From Gnetum montanum (taxonomy: Eukaryota; Streptophyta; Gnetopsida; Gnetales; Gnetaceae): a DNA stretch of 33,362 nt. The first letter of the stretch is position 1, and each line of letters starts with the position of its first letter. The stretch is taken from positions 1,669 to 35,030 of the forward strand of contig MNCI01004078.1 of NCBI GenBank assembly GCA_015680685.1, given 5' to 3'. The translations under genes were made by a program, and so were the position numbers. Below are positions 31,881 through 33,362 of this stretch, piece after piece. Below the pieces are notes generated by a model that was not told where the DNA came from, searched no databases, and saw nothing but the letters and a program-made list of their open reading frames with translations.

Positions 31881-32331
31881 CTTGTTCTAGAAAGAGCCGC
31901 CGCGCGTAATACTACTTGTAGCCTGTGGGCATTTTACAAGCCTAAAATTCCGTTAATTTCAAGGCTATTCATAGTTGCTGCTGTTGCCGGTGGTGAATCT
32001 AGGGAGGACGGATAATATACGGAAGAGAAACTATGGTGCTGGAACAGGGCCTGTGTATCCGTTGGCTCAGCTTGCTGGGTTTACTGTGTGCATAAATACT
32101 GATTCATAACATTCATTACCACGGAGGACTGGCCCTAAGTTCCAAAAATACATAACTTTCAATGTCCTGTTTTAATTTTTTTGGGCCTTATTTTCGTTTC
32201 TAGCCAAGCAATTTCGGTGTACAGAATTGTGCCCGACGAAAAAGCGCGTGGCCTCTCCCGGCTGAATCTGGTTAGAATTGATGCTGACTCTGAAGCCTGC
32301 AACTTCGGCGGAGCCGTTGCCAACTATAGAG
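31881..32331. other. CpG-richer island upstream of a small ORF
   Basis: AGCCGCCGCGCGTAAT (31894) starts a stretch in which CpG is again common. A second frame here (in phase with 32181-32477, no ATG at its 5' end) overlaps the ORF below in a different frame. A CATAAATACTG word near 32090 could act as TATA. Promoter or 5' UTR of a gene fragment is possible. Confidence 0.25.
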
Positions 32332-32502
32332 ATGGCGGCAACACAAATGGAGAAGATGTCTCAGCTACCAGCAAACCATGCACCGAATTGGTTTCAATTG
32401 CTGCAGAATTTTTGGGAGATGCAACTTCCATTACGAATTCAACGGAGGCGTGGCCGCGTGTTGCAGAAGCTCGCTAAACAAAATCAACACTTGGCCGGAT
32501 AA
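32332..32502 (+). CDS. Small ORF with strong plant start context, unknown product
   Basis: AGAGATGGCGGCA gives a good plant initiation context. The frame encodes 56 residues (MAATQMEKMSQLP.. to KLAKQNQHLAG) ending in TAA/TGA-rich sequence at 32502. The middle is aromatic (NWFQLLQNFWEM), followed by a basic RIQRRRGRVLQKLAK patch. It could be a first exon whose intron starts before the stop, a microprotein, or chance. I do not recognise it. Codon and CpG use differ from the retroelement DNA around it. Confidence 0.25.
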   Translation: MAATQMEKMSQLPANHAPNWFQLLQNFWEMQLPLRIQRRRGRVLQKLAKQNQHLAG

Positions 32503-33178
32503 TGAAGTGCCTTTGTCACAAATGTTTCCAAGGTTCTTATTATAATAAGGTTTCTCATAAATTAAAGATGGAACGCTTCGACTTGTTTATCCAAGGACGT
32601 TATGGAGTGGATTTGAATGAAATGAGAATAATATTTTGATAAAGATCAAAGGAAACATATGAAGACTATGCACTCTTTACAGTACCAAATACAGAAATGC
32701 CTGAGGAGAAATGGTTTGGAGCTTGAGTCACGTGTTGTGGACTATTGAAAGGTAGTATTTTCATATCCTGAAGTACTCTCCAAATTATTTTATAGCATGG
32801 CCAAGGGGAGACATATGACCAAATTTTATATTGTTCCAATATATATATATATATAAAGCTATTTATGGATATTTCCAATTATAGCTTTTATTTATATAAT
32901 TGGAACTTTATGTGGAAGTTGTAACTTCCTAGCCTTAATCCATGATGTTTGTAACCACTACCAAGTACACTTGTTAGATGCAGCATTTTTATCTCTTTTG
33001 TGTGGTTACAACCACCCAAAATTGTTGTAACTAACCTAACTTGTTGGGCAAGTAACCTCCTAGCTTGTAGGCCAAGTAATTTTTTGATTGGATAGTCTAA
33101 TTACTTGGGAGAAAAGTTAGGTGAGATATTTTTGGGATATTTTTGAAAATTGTAACTTCCCTACCTACCTTGGAACCC
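32503..33178. other. AT-rich stretch leading into an LTR-like promoter
   Basis: Contains an (AT)n run at 32839-32856 and three diverged copies of a GTTGTAACTTCCTAGCC-like word (about 32917, 33022-33060 and 33149). Repeated words of this sort are common in U3 regions. No gene. Confidence 0.4.
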
Positions 33179-33362
33179 TATAAAAAGGCTTCAAGGGGGG
33201 AGGAAAAAAAAAAGGAGGGAAGAAGGATATCATCACTTGAAAATATCATCATCACTTCTCACACTTGGGAGCAAAGAAGATTTGTAAAGAAGATTGTTTG
33301 CAAGATGGCTTGCTAGAATAAAGATTTCAGCCTCTTTGTCATGGTCCTGTGAGTTATGCATT
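33179..33362 (+). promoter_or_regulatory. LTR-like core promoter and poly(A) signal, cut by window end
   Basis: CCCTATAAAAAGGC (TATAAAAA at 33179-33186) is followed by a purine-rich leader (GGGGGGAGGAAAAAAAAAAG) and AATAAAG at 33317-33322, about 138 bases downstream. TATA, purine-rich start and AATAAA in this spacing are typical of the U3/R part of plant LTRs. It is not related to the LTR family at 16742, 23643 and 28170. Confidence 0.5.

Noticed and set aside
32181-32477. 98-codon plus-strand ORF
   Set aside because: It has no ATG at the proposed start (the first codon is TTG) and overlaps the better-placed ATG frame at 32332 in another phase. Kept only as part of the island description.

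Overview
The window looks like intergenic nuclear DNA from a large plant genome. It is built almost entirely of old, nested LTR retrotransposons. Three kinds are recognisable: a Ty3/gypsy element of the Tat type (RNase H tail plus a second, 'archaeal-type' RNase H), a Ty3/gypsy element that reads like the Athila branch (FMDD reverse transcriptase motif, D-rich protease), and a Ty1/copia gag-protease remnant. The mixture, the advanced decay and the low gene content fit a big-genome seed plant. A gymnosperm is my guess, but nothing here proves it. No intact host gene, tRNA or rRNA was recognised.

Layout. 1-2690 is CpG-rich, with an open frame running off the left edge (minus strand), a short higher-order tandem array (1033-1347), a cluster of TCACGCA/TGCGTGA hairpins and a promoter/leader-like stretch. 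At about 2691 the composition changes sharply to AT-rich, CpG-poor DNA. 2691-12187 holds a decayed minus-strand gag-like frame (about 6765 to 3100) and a degenerate tandem array with a period near 192 bp (about 8733-11560). 12245-13424 is a Tat-type remnant: protease-RT linker, RT missing, RNase H end, second RNase H. It is joined directly to an Athila-like RT-RNase H-integrase remnant (13424-15838) and its 3' non-coding region (to 16741).

The centrepiece is 16742-24637, a palindrome of about 7.9 kb. Two arms of about 3.94 kb each carry, reading outward from the axis, a gag end, aspartic protease, a fused junction where pol has been deleted, a 3' non-coding region and one LTR. The arms are separated by only 10 bases (20684-20693), flanked by a perfect 33-bp stem. 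They have diverged by roughly a tenth, nearly all by transitions, so this is an old structure and not an assembly fold-back. The outer edge of each arm is exactly an LTR end (...CATCA). The right-hand LTR also heads a second, different internal region (24638-28169, gag-like coiled-coil frame) that is closed by a third LTR of the same family (28170-29311).

To the right lie a copia gag/protease remnant (about 29330-30880), a lower-copy-looking stretch with a CpG-richer island and a small ORF (32332-32502), and the start of another LTR-like promoter (TATAAAAA at 33179, AATAAA at 33317) that runs off the window.

Nothing here is an operating pathway. The parts relate to one another as pieces of related retroelements: the RT-RH-IN remnant at 13424-15838 carries the pol segment that both palindrome arms lack, and all three LTR copies keep the same poly(A) signal neighbourhood. 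Coordinates of LTR and repeat edges were set by eye and may be off by several bases unless stated otherwise.
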